The translations under genes were made by a program, and so were the position numbers. Shown piece after piece: positions 9,301 to 17,210 of a stretch of 64,000 nt of DNA. Source of the stretch: Ectothiorhodospiraceae bacterium BW-2 (GTDB lineage: Bacteria > Pseudomonadota > Gammaproteobacteria > Thiohalomonadales > Thiohalomonadaceae); assembly GCA_008375315.1 (NCBI GenBank), contig CP032507.1:1601001-1665000 (forward strand), written 5' to 3'. The notes beneath the pieces are model-generated. The model made no database searches. It had not been told where the DNA came from and saw only the letters and a list, made by a program, of their open reading frames with translations. Numbering within the stretch: position 1 is the first letter of the stretch; every line of letters starts with the position of its first letter.

Positions 9301-10123
9301 GGATTCCGGACCGGCTAAAAAACGATCTCAGTTCATCTTCGTTTGCTGCGCTTTGCAGTAACTCACGCGCTTTTACTGACAACTGTTCACTACCCACTGC
9401 CCACTGCCTAACCCACCACGCTCCCAATGAATTGTCGAGCAGGAAGCTGACCATGTAGGGCTCGGTGAAGAGCTGGGTGACAGCAGGCAGCTCCCGTGCG
9501 CCGATTTTGACCTCGGCGGCGTTGACCTCGTCCTTTTTCTTCGCCTGCCAGAATTGATAGACCCAACCGAGGCTGTCGGAAGCGGTGAAGACCTCCGGCG
9601 GCAGATCGGCCACCAGTCGCTCCAATTTCTGCTGATGCTCCGGCGGCAAGCTGAGTTGAAACACCGGCGAATCGAGGCGAAAGATCTGTGGCAGCATACG
9701 GGCAGCAAAGCGGGCGGCCAGTTCCCAACCGTTGGCAGCACCCTCATCGGCAGCAAGGTCATCACACTCTTCAAGGGTAACCGCCACCGGATCGTCGGGG
9801 TCGGGATACATCAGCAGATTATTTTCCGCCAGGAAGCGGGCAAACAACATACGGTGCCAGTGTTCGTAGGCGGTCTCTTCAATCAGGCGGCTGATCTCCT
9901 GTTCGCCATTGGGTTGGCGCTGGTCGCCTAATTGCCGACCATGCACCCGCAGTCGGCGGCGCAGTTCGCGATCTGTTTCACTTAAATGGCTAAACGGGGC
10001 GGTTTCACCGACACCGAGCTGTTGCAGCGCGGCACGGGCGGCGTTTTCAGCCAGTTCACGGGCACTTTTTATAGTGGCTTCAAGGCGGTTACGCAGGGTT
10101 TTATCAAGCGGTTGCATTAGCAC
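6374..10123 (-). CDS. pglX: BREX adenine-specific DNA methyltransferase PglX
   Basis: A 1249-residue class-I SAM-dependent N6-adenine methyltransferase that marks host DNA as self in BREX. Motif I is LDPCCGSGHF (about residues 323-332), and the catalytic N-P-P-Y-type motif is NVPY (about 530-533). Flanking helical regions provide target recognition. The frame is uninterrupted, but at least six segments are translated short genomic repeats: about 240-250, 283-294, 474-503, 634-663, 937-968 and 985-999. These have Pro/Ser/Gly-rich wording such as SPSGRGTEGEG. Their survival in frame suggests selection to keep the gene open, at least until recently. It starts seven bases inside the end of ptuB; Met3 is an alternative start. 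Confidence 0.85.
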   Translation of the reverse strand: MLMQPLDKTLRNRLEATIKSARELAENAARAALQQLGVGETAPFSHLSETDRELRRRLRVHGRQLGDQRQPNGEQEISRLIEETAYEHWHRMLFARFLAENNLLMYPDPDDPVAVTLEECDDLAADEGAANGWELAARFAARMLPQIFRLDSPVFQLSLPPEHQQKLERLVADLPPEVFTASDSLGWVYQFWQAKKKDEVNAAEVKIGARELPAVTQLFTEPYMVSFLLDNSLGAWWVRQWAVGSEQLSVKARELLQSAANEDELRSFFSRSGIPFAYLRFVKTDHCTLTTDNSSVFTGEHWMPAAGWFEGWPDNLSELKTLDPCCGSGHFLVAALLMLVPMRMELEGLSAQQAVDAVLRENIHGLELDQRCVELAAFALALTAWKYPSAGGYRVLPELNVACSGLSVSVAKEEWKQLGLGKRNLTIALDWMHDTFKDAPVLGSLLDPKKQGLGEHYVQWDELSSALEQALKIPSPQPLSQKERSFSPPSPSGRGTEGEGYEQQEVAVVAQGLAKAATLLAGRYQWVITNVPYLARGKQNERLRDFCEKHYSEAKNDLATVFLDRCLELCVESGTSSIVLPQNWLFLTSYKKFREKLLNNDTWHLIARLGPGAFETISGEVVKAILITLSRGNSSLTPNPSPKGRGEHSLPLPLGEGWGEGNNLIRGVDVSEPRTAAEKAAQLLTGEIKSVEQAKQLENPDARVGFEKFESVPLLAEIADYGKGSTTGDGPRFLAFFWEFSEIQRSHRYWLNSPNSRDLWTGRSQLCKVPLNDVELNEQLGCRLHGQNVFGRPGVVVNKMRKLEPFLYFGEAFDDNICPICPTTEDNIPAIWSYVDSSEFHDAVRAVDQALKVTAATITKVPFDVNRWAKVAEETYSNGLPKPYTDDPTQWIFHGHPCGSVIWDEEKKWTIHGTLRTDDTVLQVAVARLLGYRWPAETSPLNPLSINGEGTSPDSPSPFMVRGTGGEVMELADEQREWVKRCETLSLTPALSQGERGHSLVDDDGIVCIPPVRGEAAASDRLLNLLAAAFNQNGGDAWSNDTLAQLLKSADHAGKTLETWLREKFFTQHCKLFQNRPFIWHIWDGLRDGFAALVNYHKFDAKLLETLIYTYLGDWISRQKQDITSGIDGAEEKLAAAEALKKKLELILEGEAPYDIFVRWKPLEQQPIGWDPDLNDGVRLNIRPFLSVPDVGKKGAGVLRDKPDIKWTKDRGKDVESAPWYHRFNGDRINDHHLTLAEKRAARENKGAD
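7131..7168. repeat. Short palindromic repeat within pglX (copy 1)
   Basis: CCCCCTCTCCCCTTGGGAGA followed by a GGGGTGAGGG-type end is the familiar dispersed Pro/Gly-coding palindrome. It is read in frame by pglX as SLTPALSQGERG. Confidence 0.75.
7221..7312. repeat. Double palindromic repeat within pglX (copy 2)
   Basis: Two palindromes in tandem, with CCTCACCCC at the outer end, CCATTTATGG in the middle and GGGGTGAGG at the other end. pglX reads them as SPLNPLSINGEG and SPSPFMVRGTGGE. The frame is kept on both sides. Confidence 0.75.
8142..8222. repeat. Double palindromic repeat within pglX (copy 3)
   Basis: CCCTCACCCCAGCCCTCTCC opens the element and GGGGTTAGGGGTGAGGG closes it. It is translated in pglX as SLTPNPSPKGRGE followed by LPLPLGEGWGEG. 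It is the same family as the copies at 7221 and 8625. Confidence 0.8.
8625..8706. repeat. Double palindromic repeat within pglX (copy 4)
   Basis: It opens ACCCTCACCCTCGG and closes GGGGTTGGGGTGAGGG. It is translated as SPQPLSQKERS and SPPSPSGRGTEGEG. It lies about 27 codons before the NVPY catalytic motif, so it probably forms a surface loop. Confidence 0.8.
9245..9280. repeat. TGGTCAGT-type short tandem repeat within pglX
   Basis: Repeated CAGTGGTCAGT words, another common dispersed repeat. pglX reads them in frame as TDHCTLTTDNSS. Confidence 0.6.
9375..9411. repeat. ACTGCCCACTG-type short tandem repeat within pglX
   Basis: Repeated CACTACCCACTGCCCACTGC words from the same broad class as the copy at 9245. 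pglX reads them as QWAVGSEQLSV. Confidence 0.6.
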
Positions 10124-10827
10124 TGTCCCCCTTGTCTGACAATAGGCGCGTAGCCGTTAGTTACATCAAAGCATTCTTGGCAAGTTCCCGGAAATGCCTC
10201 AAGAAAGCGTCTAAGCATGTCTGCATCCTCTTTAAAAACGGTTATCCAAACGCTCCAAAAACCGTTCGCCAAGGCTGTATCCACAATTTGCTCTCTAAAA
10301 TCATTATTATCGTTGTTGGCTAAACGCTTGCTGGAACGCACCGCAATATCCCAAGCCTCTTTCCGATTCAGCCATCTTCGATCAGAGGCTTTATGATCAT
10401 TTGGAGTCTTATCGAGACCTGTAAGCCCGATTGTGTTTATTGCTTTTTGTTTTAGATCGCCATCCATTGCAGGAGAGACAACGCCTCCTTCAGAATACTT
10501 CAAAGCACGGAAGGTATTGTCCCGATCTGGCCAGAGATACTCACTCAAATCGACATCAGTATTGCCTTTGGTAGCATTGCAGTTGGTGCAGGCTAAAAGA
10601 AAATTATTCCAGTTCAAAGCCCGTGTTTGGTCTACCTGAGTTGCCCCCGGAGGATGTTTTGGCTGTACATGTTCAACCGCCAAAGATGTATCAAGATGCA
10701 TTTCGCAATAGGAACAGTATTCTCCAATCCGGTTAATCAATTCTCCTCTGGCGTTAGCATACTCGCTGAATTGGATATGATGTCCCTGTTTATCTACAGG
10801 TCCGTCTCCTCTGGTAACAGGACGCAT
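10117..10827 (-). CDS. ptuB: Septu-like HNH endonuclease PtuB
   Basis: A 236-residue HNH nuclease. A zinc-binding frame is visible as CSYC (Cys38, Cys41) and CTNC (Cys80, Cys83). The catalytic block is EHVQPKHP (His53) followed by NNFLLACTNCNATKG. This layout is that of PtuB, the effector of Septu and of retron-associated Septu modules, which cleaves nucleic acid once released or activated by the PtuA ATPase. Its ATG directly follows the ptuA stop (TAGATG, no gap), and its end overlaps pglX by seven bases, so it sits seamlessly in the BREX operon. The subtype and target (DNA or tRNA) cannot be told from sequence alone. Confidence 0.75.
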   Translation of the reverse strand: MRPVTRGDGPVDKQGHHIQFSEYANARGELINRIGEYCSYCEMHLDTSLAVEHVQPKHPPGATQVDQTRALNWNNFLLACTNCNATKGNTDVDLSEYLWPDRDNTFRALKYSEGGVVSPAMDGDLKQKAINTIGLTGLDKTPNDHKASDRRWLNRKEAWDIAVRSSKRLANNDNNDFREQIVDTALANGFWSVWITVFKEDADMLRRFLEAFPGTCQECFDVTNGYAPIVRQGGQC

Positions 10828-12174
10828 CTATTTATCTCCCTGAATTTCTGATTTTCCTAACCCTGCAGCCATCCGTTCCATCTCAAGGAAAGCGTGATAG
10901 GCGACATTGTCGCTGTAGGGGGCGGACAGCTCATCGAGTTGATTTTTGAGTTGCTCTTTTTGCTTGGTGTCGCCATGTTTCGATTGTTGCAACAGGCGGT
11001 AGTATTCTTGCGCCGTTTCATACATTTTCTGATAGCGTTGGCTTCTCTGTGGGATAGCGATTCCCATTACTTCTTCAACGATATCTTCAAGAGAGCGGTG
11101 GCTAAATGCATGCCCCGGTCCCGGAGATGCAACTAAATGACCAGATGAGGCGAATTCAACAATCTGTTCCGGATGCAGCGGTGGTTGGCCTAAATCGATC
11201 ACCTCTCCAGGTTCTAACGATTGGATGATAAAGGGTGAATGGGTCGTAGCAATAAATTGTAGTTTCGGAAAGGCGGACTTTAAATCGGCTACCACACTTC
11301 GTTGCCATTTAGGGTGCAGATGCAGGTCGATTTCGTCGATTAAGACCACTCCCTCTGTTCGATTGGCGACCTCTTCCCCCAAGTGCGGATTCAGTTTTGA
11401 GGCTCGATGGACGATATCCGCCACCATGGCCAACATATTCCGATAACCATCACTGAGGTAATTAAAGGGAATATGACCTTCTTGCTCCAGGTGGATGGTG
11501 ATTTGATCTTCAAGGGTATCAAAGTAGAAATCTATAGCGCCTGGCACGCAATGCAATACAATTTCTTTTAATGCATCGAGTACCGGAATATTGTGACCTT
11601 TTTGTAGTTTTGCCAGCGAGAGCCGTTTAAACCACTCTTCAAAGGCATTTTGATCCGATTTGGGATCCAGGGCATAGCGATAGGCATCCAGTTGGGACCC
11701 GGGCTTACCACTCTTAATATCTTTATGGGTATTCCATAAGCGACCTGAACCGTAATAGAGCATCAGGGGTAACGCTTTTGTACCCCCTTTTTGTATGGCT
11801 GCTCTATCTTCTGCACCGAGTACTACGATACTTTTGGCTTTTCCGCCTCTGTCACCAATCTCTCTGAGCCATTGGTAGTGTTCTCCCCCGATTTTGGCTT
11901 CAGCCTGTAGAAAAACTTCCGATTGTGGTTCGCGAAAAACCTGTCCTTGTTTTTCAGTAATGATAAAACGAGCGTCCTCTTTTTTGATGGAACCGGCTGC
12001 CGTTCTAATTCCTGAACCCTGAAAATAGGTATTGAGCATAATCGATAACGCATCAAGAATTGTCGTTTTCCCAGAACCATTATTTCCAATAATGACCGTA
12101 AATTTTTCGTTAAACAGAAACTTTGCCGCCGCATATTTTCTGTAGTTGTTGAGAATTAAATGCTGAATGTTCAT
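10828..12174 (-). CDS. ptuA: Septu-like ATPase PtuA
   Basis: A 448-residue ABC/RecF-type ATPase. It has Walker A GNNGSGKTT (about residues 30-38), signature LSDGYRNMLAMV, Walker B VVLIDEIDLHLHP, and H-loop ATTHSPF. A Gln/Lys-rich helical C-terminus (about 395-448) follows. PtuA forms a large complex that holds the HNH nuclease PtuB. The gene lies 10 nt after brxC and directly before ptuB, so the pair is nested within the BREX operon between brxC and pglX. RloC-like or other AAA/HNH pairs are alternatives, but the order, sizes and partner nuclease favour Septu. Confidence 0.75.
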   Translation of the reverse strand: MNIQHLILNNYRKYAAAKFLFNEKFTVIIGNNGSGKTTILDALSIMLNTYFQGSGIRTAAGSIKKEDARFIITEKQGQVFREPQSEVFLQAEAKIGGEHYQWLREIGDRGGKAKSIVVLGAEDRAAIQKGGTKALPLMLYYGSGRLWNTHKDIKSGKPGSQLDAYRYALDPKSDQNAFEEWFKRLSLAKLQKGHNIPVLDALKEIVLHCVPGAIDFYFDTLEDQITIHLEQEGHIPFNYLSDGYRNMLAMVADIVHRASKLNPHLGEEVANRTEGVVLIDEIDLHLHPKWQRSVVADLKSAFPKLQFIATTHSPFIIQSLEPGEVIDLGQPPLHPEQIVEFASSGHLVASPGPGHAFSHRSLEDIVEEVMGIAIPQRSQRYQKMYETAQEYYRLLQQSKHGDTKQKEQLKNQLDELSAPYSDNVAYHAFLEMERMAAGLGKSEIQGDK

Positions 12175-12184
12175 GATTGTTAGT

Positions 12185-15100
12185 CTACTTAATTACAACG
12201 GGGCCATTGGGTAGCGCGGTTTTTAACTGTTGGCCGACATCATCTAACCAAGCTTCAATCTCTTCGTCAGTTTTCAGGGTACGACGCGGTACCTGAATAA
12301 ATTGTGCTTGTGGTTCACAAAGCTCTGCCGCTCCGGTAGCCACATTATCAAACCGCGATGGCAGGGCAGCAACCCGATCACTAAACATCGGCAGGGTGCA
12401 GTTATCCAGAGTGGTCAGCACCTCTTCGGTAGTCTGTACGGCTATTACCGGTTGATCTGTCAGAGTCAACTTTTGGGCCGATAGTAGTTGATTACGCTGC
12501 TCCGGCTCCAGTTGCTGCCAGTTGGCGTCTTGCTGTAACCGCTGTAAATTTTGTTCATGCCCCGATTGGTAGGCATGGTTCAGACGATTCAGCTCATCAC
12601 GCAGTAGCTGCGTCAAATTGGCAATCAGGGGGACAACCGGGTCGGGCTGTTGCAGTAGTTGCCGCTGTTGTTCAATTGTTTCGATCTGAGCCTGAATAAC
12701 ATCCGCATCAGGTAGTGAGGCTGCATGGGCAATCAGTCGCTTGAGCAGTTCCCAATTGGGCCAGCGCCGGGCAACTTGTTCGGCTATTTCACCCCAGCTG
12801 TCAATGTTGTGGCTGAGTTGTTCGCGTTGTGTATAGAGCAATAACAGCTGTTCATTACCGGCAGTGGTTCGGATTTCATCTAACAGGGTGGTATCGGGGC
12901 GTTCGGGCTTGGGGGCTTCACCACCGGCACGATTCGCCAACGCCTCAAGCTTGTGCAGAAATGTCGGCAGGTGGGCTGACTCTTCCCCTTGTTTAACGGT
13001 CAGTCCGCTCTTTTGCAGTAGTTTGCGAATCTGAATCCGCTGCGCGGTGGTAATCGTGGTCGATTCGACTTTAAACCCCATTTTACCGATTGATTTGCGT
13101 TCTAGCTCTTTCGGATCTACCGTTTGACCCCGCTCGTCGTGTGCCCGAATCAGGCCTGCCACCAGTAGCACCTGTAGTCCGCCATCGACTGCATCCCGTG
13201 ACCAGCCGTAGTGGTGCCCTTCAAAGTGAGTACGGATGTCGCTTCCCTTTTTACCGCCGGCAATATGGCTTAACAGCGATTTACAGACCGGATTTTTCGC
13301 GGCCTCTCCTTCATCACCGACCGCTTTTAAAGCGTCCGGTGCTCCTTTGGCGGCATTGGCATACACTTTGGCCCAGCCGACATGATCGGCGAGATGAAAC
13401 TGTGGATAGAGTCGCTGTAATGCATTGTGGGCCGCTTCCAGTATCATCTGTTGCAGATCATTACCTAATACTTCGTTACCCCCACCCTGAAACAGTCGCG
13501 CGCCTGAGAAAGGCTCTTCCAGTAACTCACGAATTTTTCCATCGGCACTCTGTTTGGAGGTCTCCATCGCAGCACGCGCTTCAGTGCCTTCCGGGGTATT
13601 GGGGACTCCGCGCTTATCTAAAGTGGCACTGGCCGCCTTATACTCAATCAGGTGATGGCGCAAATCATCCGCTGAGCGTTTCGGAATATAGAGAAACAGG
13701 GTCGGTGATTGGTTTCCCGCTTGCCGGGCATCGGCTCGTACCGAGTTTTCATCGGTACTCCAGCCGTCGCGTACCCAAACACAGATCCGCTGTGCGGCAT
13801 CGTTTGGTAGTTGAGCCTCAAAGATAGGGGTGATATCACGAGAGACTTTGGCGCTGCCCTGATTGAGTGAGAGTTTTCGGACTATCTCAGCAAATTTCTT
13901 ACGAATCCGATCGTCGCGTTCGGCCTCAATGCGATGGGTTTGGCTGGAGAGGGAGGCGCGCTGGCTCAAAAACTCATCATTCCAGGCCGAACTCTCTTCG
14001 GTTTGAATGCGATACTCATCACCTACCTTCATCAGCAGTTCACACCTGTCCAGCAGAGAGGGAAGTTTACTGCGCAGGGCGGCGGAGCCTTGAGCCAGAT
14101 CTTCTACCAGCAGATCAGCCAGTGTATCCACAGTGGCGCGGATGCCAATCTCCTGATTGCTGCCAGCCAGTTTAGTCACCAGAAAAACCAGACCACAAGC
14201 GCGGGCCATTAAGGTTTCATCTGCCGATCCTTTTATCCAGCTCAGGGTTTTTTCATGGATTTTGCGCGGTAATATACGTGATTGAAGTAGCTTATCGGCC
14301 GAGTCGAAGTAGAGATAGTCGGCCGGAACGACACTGCCCAATGGTTGATCCAAATTGGTCTGAATCACTTTATGAATCATACTGAGCTGGTTGCGCAACT
14401 GACTATCGGTGCCAGTCTGATCCAGTATCCGTAAGCTGTTCTCCCAGAAACGACGCCGCACCGGGAGGATGGGGTAGTCCTGAGCATACCAGACTATGTC
14501 ATCCTGCTGATGGCCAATAGTGGTACCTGCCAGATGGCGTGAAATCTCGCCCAAATTGGTCTGCATGATCTGTTCAATCGGCGCTTTGGCTGCCGGTTTT
14601 TTGGCCAGAATCACCTGACGAATCACCGCATCAACATCGGCATCGGAGAGCTCTACCCGAATGGTAAAACGCCCCTCCATTTTTTTCAGGTTATTGGTGC
14701 CGGTCACAGCTGTCTGACCGGTGCCAATAAACAGCAGTTTGCCGCCGATATTTTTGCAGCAGGCCTCTACCGCCTCTTGTACATCAATAGAGCGCTGGCT
14801 ATTTTCGCCGATATATTGCTGTACCTCATCCAGCACCACCAGGGTTAACGGAAATTTACCGGCTTTGGTCAGAGCGTGCCGAATCGCTTTGATCATGTCG
14901 TCACTGGAGATGTCCTGCACATAGGGGTAGAGGTTATTGAGTGTTTCGACACACGATGCCGGAGATGTGAACAGATTGGGTTTGGCCGCAACCAGTGCCT
15001 CATGCAATCCTTCGGCAACATAGAAGTTATCGAGCTCCTCGTTCCAATCAAAACCTTTTTGTGCCACATGGTTAACAACCTGATCGTAAATCCCTTCCTC

Positions 15101-15625
15101 TTTTAACCACATTACGAATCGGGCAACGGGATACTGCTCCGGCAGACCAACCGATTTGAAGATAATACGTAGCAGCGCCAGGCGAACACTACCACTCGCC
15201 CCCGCGCCCAGCGTTCCGGAGGCGGCGTGCAGACCGCCATGACGTTTGGCTGCGGTGGTTAACTCTTTAAGATGCTCCTGAATATTTTGCGGCAAGTTGG
15301 CAATACCCTGTGCTGTAGCGCCATCTTCAAATTCGGTGTTAACCCAAAGAGCCCGTAACATTTTCACCAGATGGGATTTACCCGAACCATAAAAGCCACT
15401 CACCCAGACCGCCGGTTGTTGCGCCTGATCAATATTTTTCAGATAGGTGTCGAAAATGTGTGCCAACCCTTTTTGGTACTGGCCATCACAGACAAAGGTT
15501 TCCAGCTCGTAACGCAGTACAGCGAGAGCGTGGTCTGTTTGATCATCATTAACGCTGGCGACCCCTTCATTAACCAGCTTGCGGGTGGCCGGATCTTTTT
15601 GGTAGATATCACAATTTTTCATCAA
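12185..15625 (-). CDS. brxC: BREX P-loop ATPase BrxC
   Basis: A 1146-residue ATPase of the DUF6079/BrxC type, within the normal size for the family. The N-terminus MKNCDIYQKDPATRKLVNEG and Walker A WVSGFYGSGKSHLVKM (GFYGSGKS about 77-84) are characteristic. The Walker B-like LVVLDEVQQYIG follows near residue 260. BrxC is a core BREX component thought to couple ATP use to assembly or scanning of the defence complex. It begins 11 nt after brxB. No stop or frameshift is seen. A long plus-strand frame opposite it (13090-13827) has no protein-like features. Confidence 0.88.
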   Translation of the reverse strand: MMKNCDIYQKDPATRKLVNEGVASVNDDQTDHALAVLRYELETFVCDGQYQKGLAHIFDTYLKNIDQAQQPAVWVSGFYGSGKSHLVKMLRALWVNTEFEDGATAQGIANLPQNIQEHLKELTTAAKRHGGLHAASGTLGAGASGSVRLALLRIIFKSVGLPEQYPVARFVMWLKEEGIYDQVVNHVAQKGFDWNEELDNFYVAEGLHEALVAAKPNLFTSPASCVETLNNLYPYVQDISSDDMIKAIRHALTKAGKFPLTLVVLDEVQQYIGENSQRSIDVQEAVEACCKNIGGKLLFIGTGQTAVTGTNNLKKMEGRFTIRVELSDADVDAVIRQVILAKKPAAKAPIEQIMQTNLGEISRHLAGTTIGHQQDDIVWYAQDYPILPVRRRFWENSLRILDQTGTDSQLRNQLSMIHKVIQTNLDQPLGSVVPADYLYFDSADKLLQSRILPRKIHEKTLSWIKGSADETLMARACGLVFLVTKLAGSNQEIGIRATVDTLADLLVEDLAQGSAALRSKLPSLLDRCELLMKVGDEYRIQTEESSAWNDEFLSQRASLSSQTHRIEAERDDRIRKKFAEIVRKLSLNQGSAKVSRDITPIFEAQLPNDAAQRICVWVRDGWSTDENSVRADARQAGNQSPTLFLYIPKRSADDLRHHLIEYKAASATLDKRGVPNTPEGTEARAAMETSKQSADGKIRELLEEPFSGARLFQGGGNEVLGNDLQQMILEAAHNALQRLYPQFHLADHVGWAKVYANAAKGAPDALKAVGDEGEAAKNPVCKSLLSHIAGGKKGSDIRTHFEGHHYGWSRDAVDGGLQVLLVAGLIRAHDERGQTVDPKELERKSIGKMGFKVESTTITTAQRIQIRKLLQKSGLTVKQGEESAHLPTFLHKLEALANRAGGEAPKPERPDTTLLDEIRTTAGNEQLLLLYTQREQLSHNIDSWGEIAEQVARRWPNWELLKRLIAHAASLPDADVIQAQIETIEQQRQLLQQPDPVVPLIANLTQLLRDELNRLNHAYQSGHEQNLQRLQQDANWQQLEPEQRNQLLSAQKLTLTDQPVIAVQTTEEVLTTLDNCTLPMFSDRVAALPSRFDNVATGAAELCEPQAQFIQVPRRTLKTDEEIEAWLDDVGQQLKTALPNGPVVIK

Positions 15626-15636
15626 TAGCCTCAGTA

Positions 15637-16188
15637 TTAATACGCATTATCCGCTGTAATCGGCACCGCGAGATAGTTCCAGCCGTCATAACCATCTAAC
15701 AGACGGTAGTTGTTATTTTCGTAACTGCCGGGAAAAAAGATCAGTAACCGGCCCTGCACCATCGGCGCGAGTTGATCGACCACATCTTTAATTTTAAGAA
15801 AACCGAACAGCGAACCGACGCCCTGAATCGCCACAACCGAGTTCTGATCCGCACCATGCTGGCTGAGAAATTGGGCAAATTCATCGGTAATGTAGCTCAG
15901 GTATTTTGGCAATAAGGTCGGTAACAGGTGTGGTTTTTGAAAATAGCTTTTGGCATACCGACCCGATGCCAGCCAAACCGCGAAGCTATCGGTAAGATCA
16001 AACAGTTTCCAGTCGTGTTGCGATTGCCGGGTGGCCAGCTCAAACTCATCTGTTTTTGCTCTGAGCGTCCGCTCTTCATTTTCGTTATAGACACAAAAAA
16101 TCACCCGTTGTGCGGACGCGGCATCCTCACGCCAGGGAACTGCAATGTGTTGACTGTAGGATTGAATCAACCGTTTAATTTTGCTCAC
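15637..16188 (-). CDS. brxB: BREX protein BrxB (DUF1788)
   Basis: A 183-residue protein with the DUF1788 pattern VIFCVYNENEERTLRAK, then HDWKLFDLTDSFAVW, then GVGSLFGFLKIKDVVDQL and LLIFFPGSYENNNYRLL. BrxB is a small conserved BREX-1 component without a known enzymatic motif, and it is thought to bridge other Brx proteins. Its start lies 14 nt inside the end of brxA and its stop is 11 nt before brxC, so all three are co-translated. The length is normal for the family. Confidence 0.85.
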   Translation of the reverse strand: MSKIKRLIQSYSQHIAVPWREDAASAQRVIFCVYNENEERTLRAKTDEFELATRQSQHDWKLFDLTDSFAVWLASGRYAKSYFQKPHLLPTLLPKYLSYITDEFAQFLSQHGADQNSVVAIQGVGSLFGFLKIKDVVDQLAPMVQGRLLIFFPGSYENNNYRLLDGYDGWNYLAVPITADNAY

Positions 16189-17011
16189 GGAGCCACTCCA
16201 TCTCTTCCGGCTTAATTAAGTTGGGAAAATTAACTTCAATGACATCACCGACCCGTTTTAGGGTTATCCACCCTTTGCGGGAAGCCTCTTCCGCCAAATC
16301 AATCGCCTTGTCAAAGCTACACTCCAACAGCCGGATATACTCGGTTTGAAACAGCGACTGCCCACGTTCACCGCTGAGGTAGCCCAGTAGTAGCGCATAC
16401 ACGACGCTCCCGGCTGTGGCAGTAGCCATAGTACGGACTTTTTTTGCTCGTCCGTTCAGATGTCCTGATTTTGTCCACGATGCGTTGATGTTTTGTGCCG
16501 TCGACTTAAGCGTACCCGCACTAAAACGACCCGGTTCAAGATCGTCAATAAACTGTTCAACGGTTTCGCGCGCTACGGTTGCCCCTTGCGGGGTATTGAT
16601 AATCAATTGAGCTGTTGAGCGAAAAATGGAGTCGCGAGCATAACTACAGAGTAAGGCGATGAGTGGCTGACTTTCGGGATCGCGGTTCCAGAGATAGAGC
16701 AGCGCCCGAAACAGCAGCTTTGAAGTCTCTAAACTATACAGATCGACCAAATGGCGATAGGTCAGCATGCGCGTTTTAGCTGATCGTTTACCCAGACAGT
16801 TATCTTCAACTATTGCGTGCAGATAGGCCTTTTTTTTGGCTTCAGGGTTATCGATACAGGCAAACAGCAGACGAAGCTCATTCAACATGATTGTGCGGGA
16901 AGAGTGGGCACCGCCTCGCTCAAATTTAAATCCCAATCGGTTTAGGCAGGAACTACTATTACTCATTTTTATCAGTCGTTTCTGTTGCTCTATCACATCT
17001 AACCCACTCAT
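16175..17011 (-). CDS. brxA: BREX protein BrxA (DUF1819)
   Basis: A 278-residue helical DUF1819 protein. The motif GFKFERGGAHSSRTIMLNE resembles the family's N-terminal block, and YRHLVDLYSLE with FRALLYLWNRDP follows. BrxA is a small DNA-binding winged-helix-like protein and the first gene of type 1 BREX. An AAGGA site immediately before 17011 supports this start. Met16 at 16966 fits the family's usual length better but lacks a site. It is the promoter-proximal gene, with no phage or IS damage between it and the candidate promoter. Confidence 0.83.
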   Translation of the reverse strand: MSGLDVIEQQKRLIKMSNSSSCLNRLGFKFERGGAHSSRTIMLNELRLLFACIDNPEAKKKAYLHAIVEDNCLGKRSAKTRMLTYRHLVDLYSLETSKLLFRALLYLWNRDPESQPLIALLCSYARDSIFRSTAQLIINTPQGATVARETVEQFIDDLEPGRFSAGTLKSTAQNINASWTKSGHLNGRAKKVRTMATATAGSVVYALLLGYLSGERGQSLFQTEYIRLLECSFDKAIDLAEEASRKGWITLKRVGDVIEVNFPNLIKPEEMEWLREQN

Positions 17012-17079
17012 CGATCCTTTTTAAATTTCCATAACTGCTGAGAAAATGGCACAACTCAAACGGTCGGGGAGGGATTTAA

Positions 17080-17108
17080 ACGCTAAGTGATGGAAAGAAA
17101 CCTGTCAA
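17080..17108 (-). promoter_or_regulatory. Candidate promoter of the BREX operon
   Basis: A consensus -35 TTGACA (17108-17103), 17-nt spacer and weak -10 TAGCGT (17085-17080), about 70 nt upstream of brxA. The -10 match is only three of six, so this is tentative. Confidence 0.35.
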
Positions 17109-17139
17109 GTTGATTATGGCTAAGGTTATGCAATTACAT

Positions 17140-17162
17140 CCAACTCCAACTCCAACTCCAAA
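17140..17162. repeat. CCAACT hexanucleotide tandem repeat
   Basis: Three perfect CCAACT units and a partial fourth (CCAAAT) lie in the BREX upstream region. The block falls upstream of the candidate -35, between it and the phage terminator. Confidence 0.7.
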
Positions 17163-17183
17163 TCTTAAAATTCTTCAGACACA

Positions 17184-17210
17184 AAAAAAGCGGGTAGCCG
17201 CAGCTACCCG
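17184..17210 (-). terminator. Rho-independent terminator overlapping a stop codon
   Basis: On the minus strand an 8-bp perfect stem CGGGTAGC/GCTACCCG with a TGCG loop is followed by C and seven T. The TAG stop of the adjacent phage gene lies inside the stem. It should insulate brxA from phage-gene transcription. Confidence 0.85.

Noticed and set aside
13090-13827. 245-codon plus-strand frame opposite brxC
   Set aside because: It is antisense to a well-supported gene, has no recognisable motif and is rich in Arg/His/Pro as expected for a shadow frame.
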